A DNA stretch of 64,000 bases from contig CAZIXF010000009.1 in assembly GCA_964543195.1 (NCBI GenBank), forward strand, positions 40,810-104,809, written 5' to 3'. Below are positions 1 to 7,927 of the stretch, one piece after another. The DNA comes from JAGTVG01 sp964543195 (GTDB taxonomy: Bacteria > Bacteroidota > Bacteroidia > Cytophagales > Cyclobacteriaceae). Position numbers and translations under genes: made by a program. The notes below the pieces were generated by a model, which did no database searches, was not told the origin of the DNA, and saw only the letters and a program-made list of their open reading frames with translations. The first letter of the stretch is position 1. Each line of letters starts with the position of its first letter.

Positions 1-405
1 GTTCGGGGTATCTATTCGATCATTCATGATATGGAGCGAATGGCCGATATTTATGCTCAGATCGCAAAAGAATATGAAAAGAAAATAGAATTTGGTCTCG
101 ATTTTTCTGATAAACAACAGAAAGGAATAGAAGAAATACAATCGAAGGTTGAAAAGGGGCTGGAAATCATGATTTTAAACCTGCAAAAATGGAATGGGAA
201 GGCAAAACTGACTGAAGCAAAAAAGATCGAAAAGGAGATCAATAAAATACGGGATAAACTACGGGCACAACATATGAAAAGCCTTGAGATAAAGGAATAT
301 GATTATGCAGGAGGATTGATCTATTATAACATTTTCACCTATCTTGAAAGGATCGGTGATCATACGGTGAATGTCAGCGAGGCAATTGCCGGTGAGGTAG
401 CTTAA
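1..405 (+). CDS. Na/Pi cotransporter family protein, C-terminal PhoU-like part (5' truncated by window)
   Basis: The frame is open from base 1, so this is the tail of a longer gene, not a short protein starting at the ATG at 31. The visible 134 residues are helical and charged and end with the PhoU-type motif YLERIGDHTVNVSEA. In Bacteroidota this PhoU-like tail is normally fused to a Na/phosphate symporter (NptA/PNaS family), which imports phosphate with sodium at the inner membrane. The transporter part lies outside the window, so a stand-alone PhoU cannot be excluded. It converges on the M20 gene 15 bp away. Confidence 0.75.
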   Translation, partial: VRGIYSIIHDMERMADIYAQIAKEYEKKIEFGLDFSDKQQKGIEEIQSKVEKGLEIMILNLQKWNGKAKLTEAKKIEKEINKIRDKLRAQHMKSLEIKEYDYAGGLIYYNIFTYLERIGDHTVNVSEAIAGEVA

Positions 406-420
406 AAATAAATCCCGGGG

Positions 421-1614
421 TTATCCGGTCTTTAATTCATTAAACGCCATCCAGGCCATCAGCCCCATACCAATTTCCAGGGCATCCTCATCGATATTAA
501 ACGTGGGTCTGTGAACTAAAGTGGTAATGCCTTTTTTCTCGTTTCCAACTCCAAGCCGGTAAAAACAGGCCGGGATAACCTGCGAGTAATAAGCGAAATC
601 CTCAGCAGCCATCCAGATATCCAGGTCGACTATATGGTCTTCTCCAAGATAATCCACGGCATACTGTCTCGATCTTTCGGTAAACACCTCCTCATTTTTT
701 AAAAAGGGATACCCCTTGAGCGCTTCAAATTCAACATCCCCTCCCATTCCCCTGGCTATCGACCCGGCCATGTTTTTCATGATCTCGAGAGCCTCCCTCC
801 TCCATTTTTCGTCAAGTGTTCTGAAAGTACCTTCAATGTACACTTCATCAGGTATTATATTGGTCGCACCTTGGCCGGTTATTTTCCCGAAGGATAATAC
901 AGTCGGGGTTCTGGGATTGGCGCGGCGGCTGACGATCTGCTGCAGGGCCACCAGTATATGGGAAGCGATGATGATCGGATCGATGTTGGTATCCGGCATG
1001 GCGGCATGTCCACCTTTTCCTTTGACGGTCATGTAAATCTCATCGGCACTGGCCATATATACCCCGGACTTGAATCCCACCTTGCCTACCGGGATCTGGG
1101 GCATTACATGCTGACCATATATGTGTGAGGGTGACGGATTATCGAGGATGCCTTCCCTTATCATAAATGAAGCACCACCCGGTGCCTTTTCTTCACCTGG
1201 CTGAAAAATAAATTTTACCGTACCTTCAAATTCTTTTTTCAGATCCGAGAGTATACGGGCTGTTCCCAGAAGTGAAGAAGAATGCACATCATGGCCGCAG
1301 GCATGCATTACTCCGGGGTTTTTTGACTTATAATCCACTTCATTCTGCTCTGTGATCGGCAATGCATCCATATCGGCCCGCAGCGCTATAATTTTTTTAT
1401 CCGGATTATTGCCTTTAACCAATGCGGCCACACCGGTTCCCGCAATCCCACTCCGGGGATCCAGGCCATATTGGGATAATTTATCCGCAATGAACGCTGA
1501 AGTATTATGTTCTTCAAAAGAAAGTTCGGGGTTGGCATGAAGATGTCTTCTCACCTCAATGATATCTTCAGCATAACCCGCCGCCAGTTCCCTGATTTTA
1601 TTTTTAATATCCAT
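421..1614 (-). CDS. M20 family amidohydrolase / metallopeptidase
   Basis: 397 residues, a normal length for the M20D amidohydrolases (hippurate, N-acetyl-amino-acid or IAA-conjugate hydrolases), which cut an N-acyl group from an amino acid using a metal pair. Visible metal-site motifs are MHACGHD (C106, H108) and FQPGEE (E141/E142), with the dimerisation segment GKGGHAAMP further on. There is no signal peptide, so it is cytoplasmic. It lies 6 bp behind the SPOR lipoprotein gene and is the last gene of the asd-secA run. The exact substrate cannot be read from the sequence. Confidence 0.88.
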   Translation of the reverse strand: MDIKNKIRELAAGYAEDIIEVRRHLHANPELSFEEHNTSAFIADKLSQYGLDPRSGIAGTGVAALVKGNNPDKKIIALRADMDALPITEQNEVDYKSKNPGVMHACGHDVHSSSLLGTARILSDLKKEFEGTVKFIFQPGEEKAPGGASFMIREGILDNPSPSHIYGQHVMPQIPVGKVGFKSGVYMASADEIYMTVKGKGGHAAMPDTNIDPIIIASHILVALQQIVSRRANPRTPTVLSFGKITGQGATNIIPDEVYIEGTFRTLDEKWRREALEIMKNMAGSIARGMGGDVEFEALKGYPFLKNEEVFTERSRQYAVDYLGEDHIVDLDIWMAAEDFAYYSQVIPACFYRLGVGNEKKGITTLVHRPTFNIDEDALEIGMGLMAWMAFNELKTG

Positions 1615-1620
1615 GTAGAA

Positions 1621-2118
1621 TCATTTGATATATACCTGCTCCGGAACCATTACGGCATGAGGAAATACCTCCTTCAATTTGACCAGGGTCTGATATGCTT
1701 CCAGTTTATTGTAAAATCTGCCTACTTTCACCTTGTAGCTGGGAGGATCAAAATTCATTTTCGGATCGGCATCCGGAAGTGCCCTGAACACATTGCGTCT
1801 TGCTGAATCTGCAGCCTGCCGTGAATTGCTGTTATGTACAAGTATGGTATACTGGAAATGCGGGATCTGTGTGTTGACCAGGGCGATCCTGTCAAGCAAG
1901 GTATCCAGCTGGAGGGTGATATCCATGATCGGTTCACTGAATGAAGCGGGTGCCAGAGGTGATTTTTCCGGCACCGGGCTTATATACGGATCAACCTCCG
2001 GAATGGTATGGGACAGGTCCTCTTCATATTTTTCTTCCTTGGACACCGGCACGGTTTTCGGTGCACAGGCATAATAAAAGACCAGTATCACGAGGATATG
2101 GAGCGAATATCTTTTCAT
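1621..2118 (-). CDS. SPOR-domain-like lipoprotein
   Basis: 165 residues. A short hydrophobic N-terminus ends in FYYAC, a plausible lipobox with Cys18, so it is probably a lipoprotein. The middle is proline- and acid-rich. The C-terminal 75 residues look like a SPOR peptidoglycan-binding repeat: a YKVKVGRF strand followed by the helix EAYQTLVKLKEVFP and a final strand. SPOR domains bind denuded glycan strands at division sites. It starts 3 bp after the secA stop and precedes the M20 gene by 6 bp, so the three are co-transcribed. The SPOR call rests on pattern, not alignment. Confidence 0.7.
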   Translation of the reverse strand: MKRYSLHILVILVFYYACAPKTVPVSKEEKYEEDLSHTIPEVDPYISPVPEKSPLAPASFSEPIMDITLQLDTLLDRIALVNTQIPHFQYTILVHNSNSRQAADSARRNVFRALPDADPKMNFDPPSYKVKVGRFYNKLEAYQTLVKLKEVFPHAVMVPEQVYIK

Positions 2119-2121
2119 CGG

Positions 2122-5100
2122 TCATTCAATTATAACGCATTTATTACTTTTTATGTCATCCTCTACTTTCTTATACTTCACATCCTTAACGATCCGGCCA
2201 TCCGCATACTGTACATTGATCCGGTCGTTCCTGCCCACCGTTTTTTCCGATTTCGCCGGAGACATTTTCTCAACAGGTGGCCGTGAACGTGTATCCCCTC
2301 TGGGTCCTTCAAGTGCCGATCTCGATTCTTCCTTGGTTTCCTGGAGAGTCTGGCGTGCACGCCGCAACCGCCGGGCTTCCTGCACCTCATCCGGCTGCTC
2401 GACGGGTATGGTGGCTTTCATAAGGAAAGAAACCGTTTCTTCATTCACCTTATTGATCAGGCGTTTAAAAAGTTCAAAGGCTTCGAATTTATAGATCAAT
2501 AAAGGATCTTTTTGTTCATATACCGCACTCTGTACCGATTGTTTGAGATCGTCCATTTCACGAAGATGTTCTTTCCAGGCATTGTCGATTATAGCCAGGG
2601 TAGCCATTTTTTCCATCGAAAGGAACAGAAATTTACAATCCGTATCAATGTTTTTCTGGAGACTTGAGGCAATGCCGATCTGCTTTGTGCCATCTGTAAA
2701 GGGAACCAGGATGTCCTCAATGGTGGCTCCCCTGGTTTTATGGATGTCTTTTACAATGGGAAGAGCCCGTTCCCTAATGGCTTCATTCTTTTCTTTGTAA
2801 TGGATCAGAACCGCTTCATATAACCGGTTAGCAAGTTCATTTTCAGAAAGATCTTTGAATTCATCGGCCGGGATTTCGAAATCAAATCCAAACACGCTGA
2901 TACAGTTCAATTTAAAGCCATCATAATCTTCACTACCCTTTGCGTTCATCACCACTTCCTCCACCGTATCAAATATCATGCTCATGATATCGACCATCAA
3001 TCTTTCTCCGAAAAGTGCATTCCTGCGTCGTGTATAGATCACTTCCCGCTGTGAATTCATCACATCGTCATACTCCAGCAATCGTTTCCTGATGGCAAAG
3101 TTGTTCTCCTCCACTTTTTTCTGGGCACGTTCAATGGATTTTGACACCATCGAATGCTGAATAACTTCCCCTTCTTCCAGGCCCAGACGGTCCATAATTC
3201 TGGCGATACGGTCCGAACCGAACAACCGCATGAGGTTATCTTCAAGGGAAACAAAAAACTGGGAGGATCCGGGATCGCCCTGGCGACCCGACCTTCCCCT
3301 CAACTGCCTGTCAACACGCCTGGATTCATGTCTTTCCGTACCGATAATGGCCAGGCCACCCGCTGCTCTCGACTCAGGCGTCAATTTGATATCCGTACCC
3401 CGTCCGGCCATGTTGGTGGCAATGGTAACGGTACCCGGTTTGCCGGCAAAGGCTACAACCTCAGCTTCTTTCTGGTGATGTTTAGCATTGAGTACCTGGT
3501 GTTTGATCTTTTTGATATTGAGCATCCGGCTAATCACTTCCGATATCTCCACCGAGGTAGTACCCACCAGTACGGGCCTGCCTTTTCCCGTCAGGTCGAT
3601 GATCTCCTGGATCACCGCATTGAATTTCTCCCTTATGGTTTTGTACACCATGTCTTCCCTGTCATCACGGATCACCGGTTCATTGGTCGGGATCACGACT
3701 ACGTCGAGTTTATAGATCTCCCAGAACTCTCCGGCCTCAGTTTCAGCCGTACCGGTCATGCCGGCAAGCTTATGATACATCCTGAAATAGTTCTGCAATG
3801 TGATTGTCGCATACGTCTGTGTGGCATCCTCAACCTTCACATTTTCTTTGGCTTCAATTGCCTGGTGCAAACCGTCGGAATACCGGCGTCCCTCAAGTAC
3901 CCTGCCGGTCTGTTCGTCCACAATCTTTACTTTTCCATCCACGAGAATGTATTCGGTATCCCGTTCAAACAGGGTATAGGCTTTCAACAACTGATTGATA
4001 CTATGGATGCGCTTTGATTTTTCTGAATAATCCTTGATGAGCTCTTCTTTTTTAGCCAGTTTTTCAGAATCCGACAGCGAGGCATCATTCTCCAGAACTG
4101 CAATTTCATGGCCTATATCCGGCATGATGAAAAAGTTGGTATCTTCATCCTCACCAGTAAGAAGGTCCAATCCCTTTTCCGTAAGCTCAATACTGTTATT
4201 TTTTTCCTCTATCGTAAAATATAATTCATTGTCGATCTCCGGCATCAGCTTGGCATTGTCCTGCAGATAATAGTTTTCCGTTTTCTGCAGAACCTGCTTT
4301 TTCCCGGTTTCACTTAAATATTTGATCAATGGTTTATATTTGGGAAGACCCCGGAAAGAACGCAATAAAGAAACTCCTCCATCTTTTTCATTCCCTTCAT
4401 CGATCATTTTTTTAGCTTCGATAAGCAGTTGAGACACCAGTTTTTTCTGCGCTTCAACCAGTTTCTGTATCCGGGGTTTCAGCTCATAGAATTCATGTTC
4501 ATCACCTCTGGGTATAGGACCCGATATGATGAGTGGCGTACGGGCGTCATCGATCAATACGGAATCGACCTCATCGACCATGGCAAAGTGATGTTTCCGC
4601 TGTACCAGGTCTTCCGTTTCCCTGGCCATATTGTCGCGCAGGTAATCGAAGCCGAATTCATTGTTGGTACCATAGATGATATCTGCCTGGTATGCTTTCC
4701 TGCGGGCCTCGGAATTGGGTTCGTGAGAATCGATGCAATCTACTGCAAGTCCGTGAAATTCAAAGATCGGACCCATCCATTCCGAATCCCGTTTGGCCAG
4801 GTAGTTATTTACTGTAACAATATGAACGCCACGTTCAGCCAGCGCATTTAAAAATGCCGGCAGGGTAGCTGCCAGGGTTTTGCCCTCACCGGTGGCCATC
4901 TCGGCTATTTTGCCCTGATGAAGGACTATCCCTCCTACCAACTGTACATCATAATGAACCATGTCCCAGACAACTTCATTACTAGCGGCCAGCCAGGTAT
5001 TTGACCATATGGCCTGTTCATCCTTGATCTCCACATGATCATGATTTGCGGCATAGGTCTTATCATGCAGCGTGGCGTTTACAGTCAATGATCCCTCCTC

Positions 5101-5484
5101 CTTGAATCGACGTGCTGTTTCTTTAACAATCGCAAAAGCCTCAGGAAGAAGATCCATCAACACCTCTTCCAGTTCCGTGTTCCTGTCTTCCTCAAGCTTA
5201 TCGATCTGGTTGAATATTTCTTCTTTCTGATGAACATCCAGGTTCTCATTGGTGCCCACCTCCTCATGAAGCTGTTTAAGCTGTGTATCGATATGAGCAA
5301 GGCGCTCATCAAGACGACCTTTCAGCTGCGAAGTCTTGCTCCTCAATTCTTCATCGGAAATATCCTGAAGTTTGGCATATTCTTCATTGATCGTATCCAC
5401 ATAAGGCAGGATCGCCTTGATATCTCTTTCCGATTTTGTTCCGAATAATTTAGTTATTCCTTTGGTTAGTACACCTATCATCAC
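2122..5484 (-). CDS. secA: Protein translocase subunit SecA
   Basis: SecA is the ATPase that drives unfolded preproteins through SecYEG. Here it is 1120 residues, longer than the roughly 900 of E. coli and typical of Bacteroidota. Walker A GEGKT is at 199-203 and the DEVD box at 304-307, followed by DDARTPLIISGP. An insertion-rich stretch around 325-500 accounts for much of the extra length. The second RecA domain has GRGTDIKL and QLRGRSGRQGDPG. The tail is basic and disordered and lacks the Cys/His zinc motif found in proteobacterial SecA. A -7-like TAATTTTG lies on the minus strand at 5520-5513, about 30 bp before the ATG, without a clear -33 box. Confidence 0.98.
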   Translation of the reverse strand: MMIGVLTKGITKLFGTKSERDIKAILPYVDTINEEYAKLQDISDEELRSKTSQLKGRLDERLAHIDTQLKQLHEEVGTNENLDVHQKEEIFNQIDKLEEDRNTELEEVLMDLLPEAFAIVKETARRFKEEGSLTVNATLHDKTYAANHDHVEIKDEQAIWSNTWLAASNEVVWDMVHYDVQLVGGIVLHQGKIAEMATGEGKTLAATLPAFLNALAERGVHIVTVNNYLAKRDSEWMGPIFEFHGLAVDCIDSHEPNSEARRKAYQADIIYGTNNEFGFDYLRDNMARETEDLVQRKHHFAMVDEVDSVLIDDARTPLIISGPIPRGDEHEFYELKPRIQKLVEAQKKLVSQLLIEAKKMIDEGNEKDGGVSLLRSFRGLPKYKPLIKYLSETGKKQVLQKTENYYLQDNAKLMPEIDNELYFTIEEKNNSIELTEKGLDLLTGEDEDTNFFIMPDIGHEIAVLENDASLSDSEKLAKKEELIKDYSEKSKRIHSINQLLKAYTLFERDTEYILVDGKVKIVDEQTGRVLEGRRYSDGLHQAIEAKENVKVEDATQTYATITLQNYFRMYHKLAGMTGTAETEAGEFWEIYKLDVVVIPTNEPVIRDDREDMVYKTIREKFNAVIQEIIDLTGKGRPVLVGTTSVEISEVISRMLNIKKIKHQVLNAKHHQKEAEVVAFAGKPGTVTIATNMAGRGTDIKLTPESRAAGGLAIIGTERHESRRVDRQLRGRSGRQGDPGSSQFFVSLEDNLMRLFGSDRIARIMDRLGLEEGEVIQHSMVSKSIERAQKKVEENNFAIRKRLLEYDDVMNSQREVIYTRRRNALFGERLMVDIMSMIFDTVEEVVMNAKGSEDYDGFKLNCISVFGFDFEIPADEFKDLSENELANRLYEAVLIHYKEKNEAIRERALPIVKDIHKTRGATIEDILVPFTDGTKQIGIASSLQKNIDTDCKFLFLSMEKMATLAIIDNAWKEHLREMDDLKQSVQSAVYEQKDPLLIYKFEAFELFKRLINKVNEETVSFLMKATIPVEQPDEVQEARRLRRARQTLQETKEESRSALEGPRGDTRSRPPVEKMSPAKSEKTVGRNDRINVQYADGRIVKDVKYKKVEDDIKSNKCVIIE

Positions 5485-5684
5485 TGATACTTAAAATTAT
5501 TTTTATAAGAACCAAAATTACACTGTTTTTAAAAGAAATTATAATCCATCAACAGCTTTTAAAGTATAGCCTCGTGGACCACATTGATATCATACGTATC
5601 TGATGCTTTTTGGATATTATACAGGCCGGAGATTACAGGTAATCCCGCCATTCAATAAAAAAATCAAATAATTAATTACAGATA

Positions 5685-6860
5685 TCAAATCTTAACCGTT
5701 AACAGAATGACCGGTTGGCCGGTAAGGTCGGAAGTAGCAAAAATATAATGATCTCCTCCTTCCCCGATACCTGTTCTTTTTCTTAACTCCTCCACACTGA
5801 GAGGAAAATTCCTGATCGCTATATTGGCCTTGCCGCTGAATTTTAGTTTTAAAAATTCACCGAACCCATAAATTCCCAGGATCTCGAACCTCCTTCCGGG
5901 AAAATGGTCAATCAAGGTGGCGCCTGTATACAAATGGCTGTTTTTGGCTAATTTTACCAGGTCAAACTGCCGCCCAGCCGAATTAAACAAGCCGGCCTTA
6001 CGGATCGCCGTATTCGGGTCATAAATGAATTTTTCAGGCCATCCCAATCCGCATTCCCTGCTTTCCTCACCCGGATCTGACCGGAATGTGATCACCCGGC
6101 CATCTACGCTATCCGATGCAATGATCTCCGGCCCTTCGACCGAACCGGTTTTTTCAGCCACCATAATGATCTCCTTACATTCATTGGATACCGAAACAAC
6201 ATGCACTTGCACGAGATGCCTGAACCGGTCTAAAAGATATTTGATATCGATCAGGGGTGATAATTTAATGATTACACGCTCCGCTTTCTCAAGCAGAATG
6301 TCAAATATCCCGGTTATGTCCGGCTCAGAATCTTCCAGCTTGAAAACACGCCGTGAATTTATCCTTCTCGAAGGATCAATATAAATCGTATTTACCTTTC
6401 CCGAAAATTCCTTAATGAAGGTGGTGGAGTCCTGATTGATCACGCTGATGTTTGTGACCCCCAGTTTCTGAAAATTCAACCGGGCTGTATTGACCTGATC
6501 CCTGTTTTTTTCTATATAAATTACTTCTTCAGCAACCTTCGATATAAAATACGCATCAATACCCAGACCCCCGGTCATGTCAATCACGGAACCTCCCCTG
6601 ATTAACCCGGCCTTATATTTCCCGGTCACCGAAGATGAAGCCTGCTCAACCGATTCCGCAGAAGTGAAAACCAGGTCCGGCACATTATAAAATTCCGGAA
6701 TTTTGTTCCGGGCTTTCTGCCTGGCCCGGATCTGGGTAACAATAAAGATCCGATCCTCCTCAGCAAGGTTTTTTAACTTAAGAGATAAATCATACGGGTC
6801 TTTATCAGCCCAATCATGTATTTTATTCCAGATTTTTTTATCTACCGGCGATTTGATCAG
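5685..6860 (-). CDS. Class I SAM-dependent methyltransferase with THUMP-like C-terminus; probable CTG start
   Basis: Probably 391 residues. The first canonical start is a GTG at 6683 (332 residues), but the frame is open back to 6869 and encodes residues typical of the family N-terminus, including the RARQKARNKIPEFYNVP segment. No ATG, GTG or TTG exists upstream of 6683. The only likely initiator is CTG at 6860-6858, which overlaps the asd stop as CTGA. SAM-binding motif I is DMTGGLGIDAYF, followed by the acidic YIEKN and the motif YIDPSRR. Homologues are thought to be RNA or protein methyltransferases, but the substrate is not known to me. Start choice is inference from homology pattern and coupling. 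Confidence 0.72.
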   Translation of the reverse strand: MIKSPVDKKIWNKIHDWADKDPYDLSLKLKNLAEEDRIFIVTQIRARQKARNKIPEFYNVPDLVFTSAESVEQASSSVTGKYKAGLIRGGSVIDMTGGLGIDAYFISKVAEEVIYIEKNRDQVNTARLNFQKLGVTNISVINQDSTTFIKEFSGKVNTIYIDPSRRINSRRVFKLEDSEPDITGIFDILLEKAERVIIKLSPLIDIKYLLDRFRHLVQVHVVSVSNECKEIIMVAEKTGSVEGPEIIASDSVDGRVITFRSDPGEESRECGLGWPEKFIYDPNTAIRKAGLFNSAGRQFDLVKLAKNSHLYTGATLIDHFPGRRFEILGIYGFGEFLKLKFSGKANIAIRNFPLSVEELRKRTGIGEGGDHYIFATSDLTGQPVILLTVKI

Positions 6861-7852
6861 TTTACAAAATTATTTTTCAGAAGATATTCGGCGATCTGAA
6901 CTGCATTGGTAGCTGCACCCTTTCTTAAATTATCAGCCACGATCCACATATTCAACGTATTGGGCTGGGTATCATCTCTTCTCAGGCGTCCTACAAAAAC
7001 CTCATCTTTTCCCTGGGAAGTGACCGGCATCGGATACAGATTGTTGGCAGGATCATCCTGAACCACCACGCCAGGTGTACTGGCCAGAATATTTTTTACA
7101 TCGTCCATCTGATAATCATCGTGGAATTCCACATTCACGGATTCCGAATGACCGCCCAGTGTAGGTACTCTGACCGTAGTAACCGTTACTTTAATTGAAT
7201 CATCCCCGTAGATCTTCTTGGTTTCATTGACCATTTTCATCTCTTCTTTGGTATATCCGTTATCCTGGAATGCATCGATATGAGGCAATATATTCAGATC
7301 GATCTTATGCGGATATGCTGCCGGACCATCTTTTCCGGCTCTTTCATTCATGAGCTGGTCAACCGCATCTTTACCTGTACCGGTAACGGATTGATAGGTA
7401 GATACCACTATTCTTTTTATACGGTATTTCGAATGCAAACCGTACAGGGCAAGCACCATCTGAATGGTACTGCAGTTGGGGTTGGCAATGATCTTGTCCT
7501 CTTTTTTGACCACCGAGCCATTAATTTCAGGTACAACCAGTTTATTATCGGGATTCATTCTCCATGCAGAGGAATTATCCACCACAAACGTGCCCTTTTC
7601 GGCAAATTTTGGCGCCCACTCGAGCGAAGTACTGCCACCGGCCGAAAAAATAGCAATATCCGGCTCCCGGTCTACCGCATCCTGCATCCCGATCACGGTA
7701 TAATCCTTCCCTTTATAACTGATCTTCCTGCCCACTGACCTTTCGGAAGCGACAAGCAGAAGTTCATCAAAAGGGAAATTCCTTTCTTCAATTACTTTCA
7801 ACATTTCTGAGCCCACCAGTCCGGTTGCTCCGACAACAGCTAATTTTATCAT
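6857..7852 (-). CDS. asd: Aspartate-semialdehyde dehydrogenase
   Basis: 331 residues, full length. It reduces aspartyl phosphate to aspartate semialdehyde with NADPH, the branch point to lysine/diaminopimelate, threonine and methionine. The N-terminal nucleotide-binding loop is VVGATGLVGSEML, the catalytic cysteine is C127 in ANPNCSTIQ, and the GGHSESV motif carries the catalytic histidine. Its TGA stop overlaps the apparent CTG start of the methyltransferase. A -7-like TAATTTTG lies on the minus strand at 7887-7880 without a good -33 partner. Confidence 0.96.
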   Translation of the reverse strand: MIKLAVVGATGLVGSEMLKVIEERNFPFDELLLVASERSVGRKISYKGKDYTVIGMQDAVDREPDIAIFSAGGSTSLEWAPKFAEKGTFVVDNSSAWRMNPDNKLVVPEINGSVVKKEDKIIANPNCSTIQMVLALYGLHSKYRIKRIVVSTYQSVTGTGKDAVDQLMNERAGKDGPAAYPHKIDLNILPHIDAFQDNGYTKEEMKMVNETKKIYGDDSIKVTVTTVRVPTLGGHSESVNVEFHDDYQMDDVKNILASTPGVVVQDDPANNLYPMPVTSQGKDEVFVGRLRRDDTQPNTLNMWIVADNLRKGAATNAVQIAEYLLKNNFVN

Positions 7853-7927
7853 AGTACTAAAGCATTCTAAAATTCAGGGCAAAATTAATATAAATAATAT
7901 GGTTTTTTATTAAATTCATACATTGTT

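Noticed and set aside
3154..4017. 287-residue plus-strand open frame opposite secA
   Set aside because: Antisense to a complete secA with all motifs; composition and lack of any family pattern mark it as a shadow.
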